Shown: one piece after another, positions 33,154 through 42,161 of the stretch
How the letters are laid out: every line of letters starts with the position of its first letter
Position numbering within the stretch: position 1 is the stretch's first letter
Source of the DNA: CAYLQA01 sp964385695
GTDB lineage: Bacteria; Desulfobacterota; Desulfobulbia; Desulfobulbales; Desulfurivibrionaceae
Direction: 5' to 3'
DNA: 53,408 bases
Assembly (NCBI GenBank): GCA_964385695.1
Contig: CAYLQA010000025.1
Span: 1 to 53,408, forward strand
Notes under the pieces: generated by a model
Seen by the model: the letters and a program-made list of their open reading frames with translations, nothing else
Databases searched by the model: none
Told to the model about the DNA's origin: nothing
Made by a program: the position numbers and the translations under genes

Positions 33154-34206
33154 ATGAAGACAAAGACACTTGCTGAACTTGCAGACATGGTTGGGGCTGA
33201 ACTCGTTGGTGATCCGAATATAATCATATCCGGGGTCAATGATCTAGAAGGAGCAGGCCCTGGGCAGATTACCTTTATTGCCGATGTGAAGCACAGCGAG
33301 TCTCTAGCCAAAACCCAGGCCGATGCGGTCATCGCGCCGCAAAAAATTGCGTACGCGGATAAACCTCTTTTGAAGGTGCGCGACCCGTACCTGGCTGTGG
33401 CGATAATTCACAATTTTTTCCTGAAAGAGGAGTTTGTTGCAAGCGGTGTTCATCCGTCAGCCGTTGTCGGTGAAGAGTGCCTGATATCCCAAGAGGTTTC
33501 CATTGGTCCTGGGGTTGTTATCGGTAACCATGTTCAAATTGGTGAACGCGTGAAATTGCATCCTGGTGTGGTGCTTGATGACAACGTGGTTCTGGGTGAT
33601 GATGTGGTGTTGCATGCCAATGTCAAGGTATATGCTAATTGCCAACTGGGGAGCCGTATTCTGGTTCATAGTGGCACTGTTATTGGCAGCGACGGGTTTG
33701 GTTTTGCCACCGATGAAAACGGTCGGCATATCAAACGCCCCCATGTGGGTATTGTCCAGATCGATGATGATGTGGAGATTGGTGCCAATGTCACCATTGA
33801 CCGTGGCACCTTTGGCAAAACCTGGATTCAGCAGGGTGTGATGATCGATAACCTGGTGCAGCTGGGGCATAACGTGGTGATCGGGGCCGGGTCTATTTTG
33901 GTGGCCCAGGTTGGCGTGGCAGGCAGTACCACCACGGGCCGGGGAGTAGTCATGGGCGGGCAGGTCGGCGTTGGTGGGCATGTCCATATCGGCGATCGCT
34001 CCATGATTGCGGCCAAGTCCGGCGTACATAACAACCTTGAGCCCGGCAGTATCATGGCAGGTATCCCGGCCATACCCCATAAAAAATGGTTGCGGGCCAG
34101 TGCTGCGTATGCCAAGTTGCCTGAAATGGTTAAAGAGCTGCGCAGCCTACGCAAGCAGGTTGCCCAGTTGACGGAACAACTCGCATCCCATGATGATGAA
34201 CAATAA
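33154..34206 (+). CDS. lpxD: UDP-3-O-acylglucosamine N-acyltransferase LpxD
   Basis: 350 residues, full length. It adds the N-linked hydroxyacyl chain in lipid A synthesis. The N-terminal uridine-binding domain (about 1-105) precedes a left-handed beta-helix of hexapeptide repeats (about 105-300). The catalytic histidine is in the stretch VQLGHNVVIGAGSI. A C-terminal helical tail ends the protein. The start is set at 33154 (MKTKTLAELADMVGAEL), because an upstream in-frame ATG at 33079 falls inside the terminator hairpin and would add non-family residues. The visible ribosome site is weak (AAAGAG). Confidence 0.95.
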   Translation: MKTKTLAELADMVGAELVGDPNIIISGVNDLEGAGPGQITFIADVKHSESLAKTQADAVIAPQKIAYADKPLLKVRDPYLAVAIIHNFFLKEEFVASGVHPSAVVGEECLISQEVSIGPGVVIGNHVQIGERVKLHPGVVLDDNVVLGDDVVLHANVKVYANCQLGSRILVHSGTVIGSDGFGFATDENGRHIKRPHVGIVQIDDDVEIGANVTIDRGTFGKTWIQQGVMIDNLVQLGHNVVIGAGSILVAQVGVAGSTTTGRGVVMGGQVGVGGHVHIGDRSMIAAKSGVHNNLEPGSIMAGIPAIPHKKWLRASAAYAKLPEMVKELRSLRKQVAQLTEQLASHDDEQ

Positions 34207-34250
34207 CTTGAGTGGACTGTTCTGGTCTCAGCTACGGTGAGGAGAGAGGA

Positions 34251-34697
34251 ATGAGTGAAAATGCACAGCAAATGGACGTAATGGAGATTTTAAAGATACT
34301 TCCCCATCGGTATCCTTTTTTGATGGTGGACAGGATCACCGATGTGCAGACAGGTGAGAAGGTTTCCGGGTATAAGAACGTGACCATGAACGAGCAGTTT
34401 TTTCAGGGGCATTTTCCAGCCGAGCCTGTGATGCCAGGGGTTTTGATTCTTGAGGGCATGGCCCAAGTCGGTGCTGCGCTCGCTTTTTTGACCGATTCTG
34501 ACGCTACTTCTAATAAAATTGTCTATTTTGCCGGGATCGATGGCGCTAAATTTCGCCAGAAGGTGGTTCCTGGGGATAAGCTTGAATATGAGGTCTCTGT
34601 GCTCAAGCGCAAGGCCAAGTTTTGGAAGATGGCCGGCAAGGCATTCGTCGACGGTAAGCTTGTTGCCCAAGCAGAACTCATGGCAACCGTAAGCTAG
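34251..34697 (+). CDS. fabZ: 3-hydroxyacyl-ACP dehydratase FabZ
   Basis: 148 residues. Hotdog dehydratase with HRYPFLMVD, and the catalytic His and Glu in the segment QGHFPAEPVMPGVLILEGMA. It dehydrates 3-hydroxyacyl-ACP in fatty acid synthesis and so competes with lipid A acyltransferases for the same substrates, which explains its common place among lpx genes. The ATG at 34251 is preferred over one at 34212 because GAGGAGAGAGGA lies immediately ahead. Confidence 0.96.
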   Translation: MSENAQQMDVMEILKILPHRYPFLMVDRITDVQTGEKVSGYKNVTMNEQFFQGHFPAEPVMPGVLILEGMAQVGAALAFLTDSDATSNKIVYFAGIDGAKFRQKVVPGDKLEYEVSVLKRKAKFWKMAGKAFVDGKLVAQAELMATVS

Positions 34698-34713
34698 TCG
34701 GAGTTTTCTCATC

Positions 34714-35517
34714 GTGAGTATTCACCCTTCTGCAATTATTCATCCCCAAGCCAAAGTGCATGAATCTGTTCAGGTCGGTCCCTATGCCGTAATTGAGGAA
34801 CATGTCACAATAGGCCAAGATTGTGTTATCGGTCCCCATGCGGTTCTGGGCGGCAAAACGACCATTGGTTCAGGGAACAGCATTGGCCCTTTTGCCGTGA
34901 TCGGCGCTCCCCCCCAGGATTTCAAATATAATGAAGAAGAGACCGAGCTGATTATCGGTAATGATAATCAGATTCGGGAATATGTCTCCATCCATCGCGG
35001 TACAATGGATGGGCTTTGCAAAACAACCATTGGCTCCGGTGTCATGCTCATGGCCCACGCCCATGTTGGACATGACTGTATCTTGGAAGATGAGGTGATT
35101 ATCGGCAACGCCACCAACCTTGCCGGGCATATGGTGATCGGCAAGAAGGCCACAATAAGTGGCATGACCGGCACCCATCAGTTTGCCCGAGTGGGGGAGT
35201 ATGCCTTTGTCGGCGGACTTTCTACCATTGGCAAGGATATTCCTCCCTATGTTATTGCCGCCGGCATCCGCAACCAACTTCGCCTTGGCGGGATTAACCG
35301 GGTCGGGTTACGCAGGGCAGGGTTTGATCGCGAGACCATTAAGCAGTTGCACCAGGCCTATAAAATTTTATTTCGTATGCCGGAGTTGCTCTTGCAAGAT
35401 GCGCTGGCAAAGGTTGCCGAGGAACTGCCGGATTGTGAGCCGGCCCGGAAAATGATCGACTTTTTTCAAACATCATCCCGTGGCGTGTTGCGTAATACGG
35501 AAAATGCAGACAAATAA
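34714..35517 (+). CDS. lpxA: UDP-N-acetylglucosamine acyltransferase LpxA
   Basis: 267 residues, full length. It performs the first step of lipid A synthesis, O-acylation of UDP-GlcNAc. The left-handed beta-helix carries the hexapeptide pattern from the first residues (IHPSAIIHPQAKVHE) and the catalytic His in LMAHAHVGHDCILED; a C-terminal helical domain follows (about 190-262). GTG start with GGAG 11 bases ahead. It follows fabZ by 16 bases and overlaps lpxI. Confidence 0.97.
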   Translation: MSIHPSAIIHPQAKVHESVQVGPYAVIEEHVTIGQDCVIGPHAVLGGKTTIGSGNSIGPFAVIGAPPQDFKYNEEETELIIGNDNQIREYVSIHRGTMDGLCKTTIGSGVMLMAHAHVGHDCILEDEVIIGNATNLAGHMVIGKKATISGMTGTHQFARVGEYAFVGGLSTIGKDIPPYVIAAGIRNQLRLGGINRVGLRRAGFDRETIKQLHQAYKILFRMPELLLQDALAKVAEELPDCEPARKMIDFFQTSSRGVLRNTENADK

Positions 35518-36346
35518 ACAGATAGGCATCATAGCCGGTAGCGGCCAGTTTCCCAAACTCTTTGCCGAGGCAGCAAAAGAGGCAGGACGCGAGGTGGTCA
35601 TTGTCGCCCATAAGGGTGAATCCTGGCCCGAGTTGGAGCAATATGCGGATCATTTTTATTGGGTCAAGCTCGGCCAGTTGGGCAAGGTTATTAAATATTT
35701 TCACAAGCATAATGTCACAGAGGCCGTGTTCCTTGGTGCTATCACCAAAACCAAGATATTTAAGGATATTCTCCCTGACTTCAAAGGATTAAGTCTGTGG
35801 AATAAGATTGATGTCCGGCAGGATGATGCTATTCTCTGTGCCGTGGCAGACGCCTTGGAGGAAGAAGGGATCAAGGTTCTGGAGTCCACCCTCTATTTGC
35901 AGCACCTTCTTTTTCCTAAGGGGATTTTGACCAAGAAGAAACCTTCGGTCCAGCAGATTGATGATATCCGCTTCGGTTGGCAGACCGCCCGGGCTATCGG
36001 CTCTCTTGATATCGGCCAGTGTGTCGTGGTACGGGATAAAAGTGTTTTAGCGCTTGAGGCCATTGAGGGTACAGATGCCACCATAACCCGTGGCGGCACC
36101 TTGGGCCGGGAAAAGGCTGTGGTCGTTAAAGTGAAAAAGCCCAAGCAGGATTTTCGCTTTGACCTGCCGGCCATCGGGCAACAAACCATCGAGACCATGG
36201 CTGCAGTGAAGGCGTCTGTCTTGGCAGTCGAGAGCGGCCAGGCACTTCTTTTTGACCGTGAAGCCGTGGTCAACCTGGCCAATAAGGCCGGTATCGTTGT
36301 CGTTGGTGTGACAGAGAAGCCGGACGGCTCCTTGGACTTTGAGTAG
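35504..36346 (+). CDS. lpxI: UDP-2,3-diacylglucosamine pyrophosphatase LpxI
   Basis: 280 residues from the chosen ATG. It matches the DUF1009/LpxI family: IGIIAGSGQFPKLFAEAAKEAG at the N-terminus and GTDATITRGGTLG and VVKVKKPKQDFRFDLPAIG in the catalytic C-domain. LpxI hydrolyses UDP-diacylglucosamine to lipid X, replacing LpxH in many alpha- and delta-type lineages. The ATG at 35504 lies 14 bases inside lpxA; an in-frame ATG at 35480 would add eight residues. Confidence 0.95.
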   Translation: MQTNKQIGIIAGSGQFPKLFAEAAKEAGREVVIVAHKGESWPELEQYADHFYWVKLGQLGKVIKYFHKHNVTEAVFLGAITKTKIFKDILPDFKGLSLWNKIDVRQDDAILCAVADALEEEGIKVLESTLYLQHLLFPKGILTKKKPSVQQIDDIRFGWQTARAIGSLDIGQCVVVRDKSVLALEAIEGTDATITRGGTLGREKAVVVKVKKPKQDFRFDLPAIGQQTIETMAAVKASVLAVESGQALLFDREAVVNLANKAGIVVVGVTEKPDGSLDFE

Positions 36347-36387
36347 CCCCTTTTAAAACTGCCCCAAAAGGTATTTCGTAAAATCAC

Positions 36388-37284
36388 ATGAAGGCCATGG
36401 TCTTGGCAGCCGGTCTTGGAACCAGGCTGCGCCCCCACACATTGCTGCGCCCTAAACCGCTTTTCCCGGTTATGGACCAGCCTCTGCTTTCACGTATCAT
36501 TGATCAACTCAAGGGCGCCGGATTTCAATCAGTCCGCGTCAACGCGCACCATCTGCGTGAGCAAATTGCCGGGCAATATGCCTCTGTTGCCAATGTCTCA
36601 ATTCAGCTTGAGGATATTGAATTGGGTACAGGCGGCGGCTTGAGGCTGGCCTTGGATTATTTTCATGATGCGCCTTTTCTCGTGGTAAACGGGGATATTT
36701 GCCATGATATCGATCTTGCCTGGGTTTTTGCCCAACACCAGCAGTACAAGCCTGCGGTGACAATGGTCTTGCATGATTATCCGCGTTTTAACAATGTCCA
36801 GGTTGATAAAGGCAATAACATTACCGGCTTTGGCCCGGTGGCAAGAAATAATTTGGCCTTTACCGGGATTCAAGTCATTGAGCCGCGTGTCCTCTCGCGA
36901 ATGCCTTCCGGGGTTTTTTATAATATTATTGATTGTTATAAAGAACTGCTGGCCGATGGCGAATCGATTCGCGCGGTTGTGGTACAGGACCATTATTGGA
37001 CCGATATGGGGACCCCTGAAGATTACCTGGCCCTGCATGGGGATATTATGAAAGGGCAGGGTCCGACTACTCTGCCTGTTGCTGCGAATGACAATAAGCT
37101 CTTTATCGGAGCTGGGGCAAAACTTGGCAACGGTGTGCAAAGTGAGGATTGGGCAGTGATCGGCAGCAATGTTGTGCTTGGTAACAATGTCTCTCTCAGC
37201 CGGGTTGTTGTCTGGGATGGGGCAATCGTGCCTGATGGTGCGGTGTTGCGCGATACCATTGTTACCCCGGGTTTCGGTGCTTGA
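36388..37284 (+). CDS. Sugar-1-phosphate nucleotidyltransferase (MurU-like)
   Basis: 298 residues. An NTP-transferase fold with AAGLGTRLRPHTLLRPKPLFPV at the start, a metal-binding Asp in NGDICHDID, and then a short left-handed beta-helix (about 230-298) with hexapeptide repeats (GAGAKLGNGV and similar). It would attach a nucleotide to a sugar phosphate. Because an AmgK-like kinase gene follows 12 bases on, I favour MurNAc-1-phosphate uridylyltransferase (MurU). Pseudomonas MurU lacks the beta-helix tail, so mannose- or glucose-1-phosphate activity remains possible. Confidence 0.82.
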   Translation: MKAMVLAAGLGTRLRPHTLLRPKPLFPVMDQPLLSRIIDQLKGAGFQSVRVNAHHLREQIAGQYASVANVSIQLEDIELGTGGGLRLALDYFHDAPFLVVNGDICHDIDLAWVFAQHQQYKPAVTMVLHDYPRFNNVQVDKGNNITGFGPVARNNLAFTGIQVIEPRVLSRMPSGVFYNIIDCYKELLADGESIRAVVVQDHYWTDMGTPEDYLALHGDIMKGQGPTTLPVAANDNKLFIGAGAKLGNGVQSEDWAVIGSNVVLGNNVSLSRVVVWDGAIVPDGAVLRDTIVTPGFGA

Positions 37285-37296
37285 GGGCAGGATAAC

Positions 37297-38337
37297 GTGA
37301 ACACTGCAGACCGAATGGAAATAATTGCGCAACTGCTTGCCGCAAGCGGCTTGAGTGGTGCCGGGCAACTTGCGTGCGAGCATTTGGCTGGAGATGGTTC
37401 GGATCGAACTTTTATCCGGGTTAGCTTGCCTGATAATGATACTGTGTTAGCCGTTTTCCCCAGTCCGCAGCCACATGGTATGGCAGAAGCTCATGCTGCA
37501 TATTCCATTGGCTCGTACCTCTATGGCTGCGGTGCTCCGTTGCCAAAGGCCTATGCCTATGATGAAAAATCAGGCCTGGTTCTCTTTGAGGATCTGGGTA
37601 ATACCCATCTGCAACAGGTTGTCCATGACCATGAAGATTGGCAGCGTCTCAAGCCGTATTACCATAAAGCCATAAGCGGGCTGATTCGCTTGCAGATTTC
37701 CGGCCGCCATGGCTTTGACAGTTCGGATTGCTGGGATACTCCCAGCTATGATAAAGAACTCATGCTCACACGTGAGTCCGGCTATTTCCACCAGGCTTTG
37801 TGGCAGGATTATCTTGGCCTTGAGCCCCTTGAGGTAAGCGTGTTGCAGGAGTTTGAGGATCTGGCCCAACGTGCGGCAGCGGTTCCGGCGGATTTTATCC
37901 TGCATCGGGATTTTCAGTCGCGCAACATTATGGTCCAGGATGAGCGCATTGCAATAATCGATTTTCAGGGAGCGCGCAAAGGGCCGTTGGCGTATGATCT
38001 GGCCTCTTTGCTTATTGATCCCTATGCCGGGTTGACTGCCGCGCAACAGGAAAAGCTCCTGCAATATTACATTGAGCAGGTCCGTGAGCATATTCCCCTT
38101 GACCGTGATCAATTTCTTGAGGGATATTACTTTATGGCGCTTCAGCGTAACCTGCAGATTTTAGGCGCTTTTGCCTTTTTGACCCAGGAGCGCAAGAAGC
38201 CATTTTTTAAGACATTTCTCGCCCCAGCCAGTAAAACATTAAAGCAACACCTGGCGCAAGCCCAAGGAGAGAGCTTTCCGTATCTGCGGGATGTTGCCCT
38301 CCAGGTTTTTGATCTGCTTGGCCAAGGTGAAGAGTAG
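37297..38337 (+). CDS. Sugar kinase of the aminoglycoside-phosphotransferase fold (AmgK-like)
   Basis: 346 residues. A protein-kinase-like fold with the glycine-rich nucleotide loop DGSDRTFIRV, a catalytic loop of the type HRDFQSRNIM (Asp and Asn present) and the metal-binding Asp in IIDFQGARKG. The length and context match AmgK, which phosphorylates MurNAc or GlcNAc at the anomeric position. Its partner MurU-like gene ends 12 bases before its GTG start. An antibiotic resistance role is unlikely given the conserved location among cell envelope genes. Confidence 0.83.
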   Translation: MNTADRMEIIAQLLAASGLSGAGQLACEHLAGDGSDRTFIRVSLPDNDTVLAVFPSPQPHGMAEAHAAYSIGSYLYGCGAPLPKAYAYDEKSGLVLFEDLGNTHLQQVVHDHEDWQRLKPYYHKAISGLIRLQISGRHGFDSSDCWDTPSYDKELMLTRESGYFHQALWQDYLGLEPLEVSVLQEFEDLAQRAAAVPADFILHRDFQSRNIMVQDERIAIIDFQGARKGPLAYDLASLLIDPYAGLTAAQQEKLLQYYIEQVREHIPLDRDQFLEGYYFMALQRNLQILGAFAFLTQERKKPFFKTFLAPASKTLKQHLAQAQGESFPYLRDVALQVFDLLGQGEE

Positions 38338-38353
38338 AGTGAAACAGCACAGA

Positions 38354-38378
38354 AGGGCCGCTCAACAAGCGTGGCCCT
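38354..38378 (+). other. Hairpin between the AmgK-like gene and der
   Basis: An inverted repeat (38354-38359 with 38373-38378) with three further inner pairs. No T run follows, so it is not a clear terminator. It may shape the mRNA ahead of der. Confidence 0.4.
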
Positions 38379-38393
38379 GTTACGAGATATTTT

Positions 38394-39746
38394 ATGAAAG
38401 ATTCTAGCCCTGCACACTGCCCCATAGTCGCCCTGGTCGGTCGACCAAATGTGGGTAAATCAAGCCTTTTTAACCGGTTGGCCAAAAAGAAAAAGGCCAT
38501 TGTCGATCCCACTCCTGGTGTGACCAGGGATAGGCATTATGAAAAGGTGGTTATCGAGGACCGTGCTTTTATCCTGGTGGATACCGGTGGTATTGAGAAT
38601 ATCAAGCACGAGAAAATGGCAGGCCTTATCCGTGATCAAACGTGGTTGGCTGTGGAAGAGGCGGATGTGATCCTCTTTGTTCTGGACGGCAAAGAAGGGC
38701 TCATGCCTGAGGATTACGATGTGGTTGATTCCCTGCGCCGCACCCGAAAGCCGGTTTATTTCCTGGTGAACAAGGTTGACTCGCCCGAGCAGGAAGACCT
38801 GATGCTGCCTCCCTTTTATGAGCTTGGAATAGACAAACTCTGGGCGGTTTCTGCGGCGCACGGCTTTGGGGTAAAAACATTTTTTGATGCCTTTGTTGCC
38901 GCCTTGCCTGTCCAGGAGGAACGGAGCGATTTGCCGGAAAATACCATCAGCATCGCCTGTATCGGCCGGCCCAATGTGGGCAAGTCTTCCATGATCAACA
39001 GATTGGTCGGCTCGGAGCGTATGGTGGTCTCTAATATTCCCGGTACAACCCGGGATTCGGTGGATACCCTGCTCACGGTGGACAACGATAATTATCTGCT
39101 GATTGATACCGCGGGTATCCGGCGCAAAGGCAAGGTCAAGGAGAAGCTGGAAAAATTCAGCGTCATGCAGGCCCTTGGCGCCATGGAGCGTTGTGATGTC
39201 GTGCTTTTGCTTATTGATTCGTCCGAGGGTATCACGGAGCAGGATACCAAGGTTATCGGCTATGCCCTTGAGCGTGGTCGAGCCTGTTTGATTCTGCTCA
39301 ATAAATGGGATCTGCTCAAGGGCGAGAAAAAGAAACAGCAGTATCTTTTGGAAGAGGTTGAGCGGGCCACCAATTTTGTCGGCTTTGCCCCGACTCTCAA
39401 GGTTTCCGCCCTGGTCGGTTCAGGGGTGAAAAAACTCTTTCCCACGATAAAGAAGGTCTACACCCAGTACAGCAAAGAGACCACCACCGGCAAGCTCAAC
39501 CGTATCCTGCAACAGGCAACAGAGAGCCATAGTCCGCCCATTGTGAAGGGTAAGCGGCTAAAGTTTTATTATGTCACCCAGGTCAGCACCAGGCCGCCTA
39601 CCTTTATTGTATTCGTCAACTATCCGGACGGCGTGCATTTTTCATATTATCGATATCTGGTTAATCAGTTCCGTGATGGGCTAAAATTAGATAAAATACC
39701 CATTAAGATCCTGTTGAGAGAGAGAAAACGCAAAAAATATGGTTAA
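38394..39746 (+). CDS. der: Ribosome biogenesis GTPase Der (EngA)
   Basis: 450 residues, full length. Two tandem GTPase domains each carry a P-loop (GRPNVGKSSLFNRL near residues 14-27 and GRPNVGKSSMINRL near 190-203), the switch-II DTGG or DTAG and the NKVD/NKWD motifs, followed by a KH-like C-domain. Der matures the 50S subunit. It ends inside the start of the next gene: the two overlap by 8 bases. Confidence 0.98.
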   Translation: MKDSSPAHCPIVALVGRPNVGKSSLFNRLAKKKKAIVDPTPGVTRDRHYEKVVIEDRAFILVDTGGIENIKHEKMAGLIRDQTWLAVEEADVILFVLDGKEGLMPEDYDVVDSLRRTRKPVYFLVNKVDSPEQEDLMLPPFYELGIDKLWAVSAAHGFGVKTFFDAFVAALPVQEERSDLPENTISIACIGRPNVGKSSMINRLVGSERMVVSNIPGTTRDSVDTLLTVDNDNYLLIDTAGIRRKGKVKEKLEKFSVMQALGAMERCDVVLLLIDSSEGITEQDTKVIGYALERGRACLILLNKWDLLKGEKKKQQYLLEEVERATNFVGFAPTLKVSALVGSGVKKLFPTIKKVYTQYSKETTTGKLNRILQQATESHSPPIVKGKRLKFYYVTQVSTRPPTFIVFVNYPDGVHFSYYRYLVNQFRDGLKLDKIPIKILLRERKRKKYG

Positions 39747-41847
39747 AGGGTTGCTGGGCTCCTACATTGCGGTGCTGCGGGCAAAAGAGCAAGATCTCTT
39801 TTCTGATCTTGCTGCGCGTATAGAACCACGCCCAGAGTCCCGGCAGTTTGAAGAGTTTCAGCCCGAGTGGCAGCATTTATTTATTCGTATAACAGAAGCG
39901 CTTGCCGATCATCTGGAAGAGAGCATGGACGGCCGGCCTTTAGTCCCCGGTGATTTGGCCGGCTCGGTATTCGGCAGCATTGCTTCGGAATTGGGAGTGG
40001 AGGCTGCCGCTTGTTTCCGTAAAAAGAATCTCCCGTTTCCGGTTTTTCTCACCCTTGTAAAACAGTTTCCCCATCCCTTTACAGACACCCTCTATGAGGT
40101 GGTGCCGGATAGCACCGCCCTGAAGCTTATTTCGCCGTTACTGCGTGACTTTTTTGACAGATTGGAGGTGGCGGCCTCACGGGAATGGTTGAAAGAGGAT
40201 AATAACTTTTTTCAACGCAAACTTCGGGAGGCAAAACATTTTATCCTCCATGAAAAAAGACGCTATGCCACCATTTTTTATAAGATGGCCGAGCCTGCAT
40301 TTGTTGTTGATGAGCGCTTGCGCCTGGTTGATGTGAACCGTGCCTTCGAGGAGTTTTTCAAGGTCAACGGCGATAGCTTGCTTGGCAAGCATTGCCGCAA
40401 AGTTCTCGGGCAAGAGGTTTGTGATGCCTGCCTGCTGGAAAAGGCCCTGATCGAGCATAGTTCTTTTTCCAACATTGAGGTGAAGGTGCCTGTCGGCGGC
40501 GAGGAGAAGATTGTCCTTATGAACGGCACCTCGTTGGGGTATGTCAGCGGTGATTTCCCCGGCGGCATCGTGATCTTGCAGGATGTGACAGAACGCAGGC
40601 GCGTGGCCCAGGCCTTGCGCGACAGTGAGGAGAAATACCGCAGCCTGATCGAGAATGTCCCTGATGTGACCTGGCGTGCCGATGCTGCGGGGGGGTATCT
40701 GTTTTTGAGTCCCAATATCACAAAAATCACCGGATTCGGGCCGGAAGTACTCTTGGCCGAAGATAAGTTTTTTCATATTCACCCGGATGATGTTCAAGAG
40801 GTCCGGCAATGTTACCATGACCTGTTTGCCAAGCAGCAAAAGTTTGATATTCGTTACAGGCATGGGCATAAAGATGGTGGCTGGCTCTGGTTCCATGACC
40901 GTGCCAATGTGATCCGCAAGTCCGGAAAAACTGTTTATGCCGACGGCGTATGCTCCGATGTCACCCGCATGCAGGAAATGGAAGAGGAACTTTGGGAGTA
41001 TCGTTCCTGGCTGGAGGACCTTGTTGATGAGCGAACCGACGAGTTACGGGTCGTTAATGAAAAATTGTTGCTTGAGGTTTCTGAGCGTAAGGATGCCCAG
41101 CATGAGCTGGAGCTTCTTGCCGAGCGCCTGAAACGATCCAATGCCGAACTTGAACAGTTTGCCCATGTTGCCTCCCATGATATGAAAGAACCGCTCATGC
41201 TGGTGGTTGCCTTTAGTGAGCGCCTTTTGCAGAAATGCCATTCTGTTTTAGATGAAAAGGGGCGCGAGTATGTTGAGCGTATATTAAAGTCTGCCAGGCA
41301 GTTGCAGGACCTGGTGGATGATATTTTAGAGCTCTCGCGGGTGCGGACCAGTGAGCGGCCTTTTGAGCAGGTTGAGCTTGATGATCTTGTCCATGGCGTG
41401 TTGGCTGATCTTGAAGAGCGTATATCCCAGGTCCGGGGTGAGGTTACGATTGAGTCATTATGCCCGGTCAAGGGCGATACCATCCAACTCCGGCAACTGT
41501 TTCTAAATTTATTCACTAATGCCCTTAAGTATCGGAAAAAGGATATAGCCCCGAGCATTCTTCTTACTGCCGTATCTCTGGCAGACGGCACCTGTGAGAT
41601 TCGTCTTAAAGATAACGGGATCGGTTTTGAGGAAAAGCATCTGGATAAGATTTTTCATCCATTTGTGCGCCTGCACAGCCGTTCTGATTATGAGGGAACA
41701 GGCATTGGCCTTGCCACCTGTGAGAAGATAGTACAGCGTCATGGTGGGACAATTTCCGCCACCAGTGTTCCTGACAAGGGAACGACCTTTATTATCCGTT
41801 TGCCCAAGAGGGCCGGAAAGCCCCGTCAAGTCGAGAAAGAAAAATAA
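39739..41847 (+). CDS. Cytoplasmic PAS-PAS sensor histidine kinase
   Basis: 702 residues with no membrane segment. An N-terminal helical domain (about 1-150) resembles RsbR-type N-domains. Two PAS domains follow (about 175-290 and 295-410; the second includes a PAC-like WLWFHDRANV), then a coiled-coil linker, a HisKA domain with the H-box HVASHDMKEPLML, and a HATPase with the N-box LFLNLFTNALKYR and GTGIGLATCEKIVQRHGG. The first PAS has a CDAC cysteine pair that could bind a cofactor or sense redox. No response regulator is adjacent. It is translated in overlap with der (8 bases), which is unusual for a signalling gene. Confidence 0.93.
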   Translation: MVKGLLGSYIAVLRAKEQDLFSDLAARIEPRPESRQFEEFQPEWQHLFIRITEALADHLEESMDGRPLVPGDLAGSVFGSIASELGVEAAACFRKKNLPFPVFLTLVKQFPHPFTDTLYEVVPDSTALKLISPLLRDFFDRLEVAASREWLKEDNNFFQRKLREAKHFILHEKRRYATIFYKMAEPAFVVDERLRLVDVNRAFEEFFKVNGDSLLGKHCRKVLGQEVCDACLLEKALIEHSSFSNIEVKVPVGGEEKIVLMNGTSLGYVSGDFPGGIVILQDVTERRRVAQALRDSEEKYRSLIENVPDVTWRADAAGGYLFLSPNITKITGFGPEVLLAEDKFFHIHPDDVQEVRQCYHDLFAKQQKFDIRYRHGHKDGGWLWFHDRANVIRKSGKTVYADGVCSDVTRMQEMEEELWEYRSWLEDLVDERTDELRVVNEKLLLEVSERKDAQHELELLAERLKRSNAELEQFAHVASHDMKEPLMLVVAFSERLLQKCHSVLDEKGREYVERILKSARQLQDLVDDILELSRVRTSERPFEQVELDDLVHGVLADLEERISQVRGEVTIESLCPVKGDTIQLRQLFLNLFTNALKYRKKDIAPSILLTAVSLADGTCEIRLKDNGIGFEEKHLDKIFHPFVRLHSRSDYEGTGIGLATCEKIVQRHGGTISATSVPDKGTTFIIRLPKRAGKPRQVEKEK

Positions 41848-42161
41848 AAATTCATTTTATTTATCCTTTCTATTGTCATCAATTTGCCGATCTGATACAT
41901 CTGTTTAGAACATGCATTTACACCATATCTTGTGGGTTGTGTTTTTAGCGGGGCACAACCTGTTGTTTTTTGGTGATAATGCTTTACTGAAGTCTTCCTA
42001 GTAGAAAAATCACAATTTAGTTTTTGGACACGGCGCGGCAAATTACTCCCTGCCCCCACAGGGAATAGCCACATTTTGAGATATCGTGGGCATATTTTGT
42101 CGCAGCGCGTATGCGGGAAAAGATAAATATATTGGTGTCAAGAAGGAGTGAGGTGTAACGA
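41848..42161. other. Intergenic region upstream of nrdJ
   Basis: 314 bases without a gene. It holds two candidate NrdR boxes (41920-41935 and 41953-41968) and the nrdJ ribosome site (AAGGAGTGAGG). I looked for a cobalamin riboswitch, which is common ahead of B12 enzymes, and found no B12-box consensus. A third AT-rich patch (AAATATATTGG, around 42126-42136) resembles half a NrdR box. Confidence 0.5.
41920..41968 (+). promoter_or_regulatory. Candidate NrdR box pair of nrdJ
   Basis: The segment at 41920-41935 (ACACCATATCTTGTGG) matches the NrdR consensus at 13 of 16 positions, including all its core bases. The segment at 41953-41968 (GCACAACCTGTTGTTT) matches at about 11. The boxes start 33 bases apart, near the 31-32 typical for NrdR pairs (about three helical turns). 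NrdR is the ATP/dATP-responsive repressor of RNR genes. The nrdR gene itself is not in the window. Confidence 0.5.

Noticed and set aside
41848..42161. Cobalamin riboswitch ahead of nrdJ
   Set aside because: A B12 enzyme leader invites the idea, and GGGAATAGCCAC looks faintly similar, but the B12-box consensus and the required stem order are absent.
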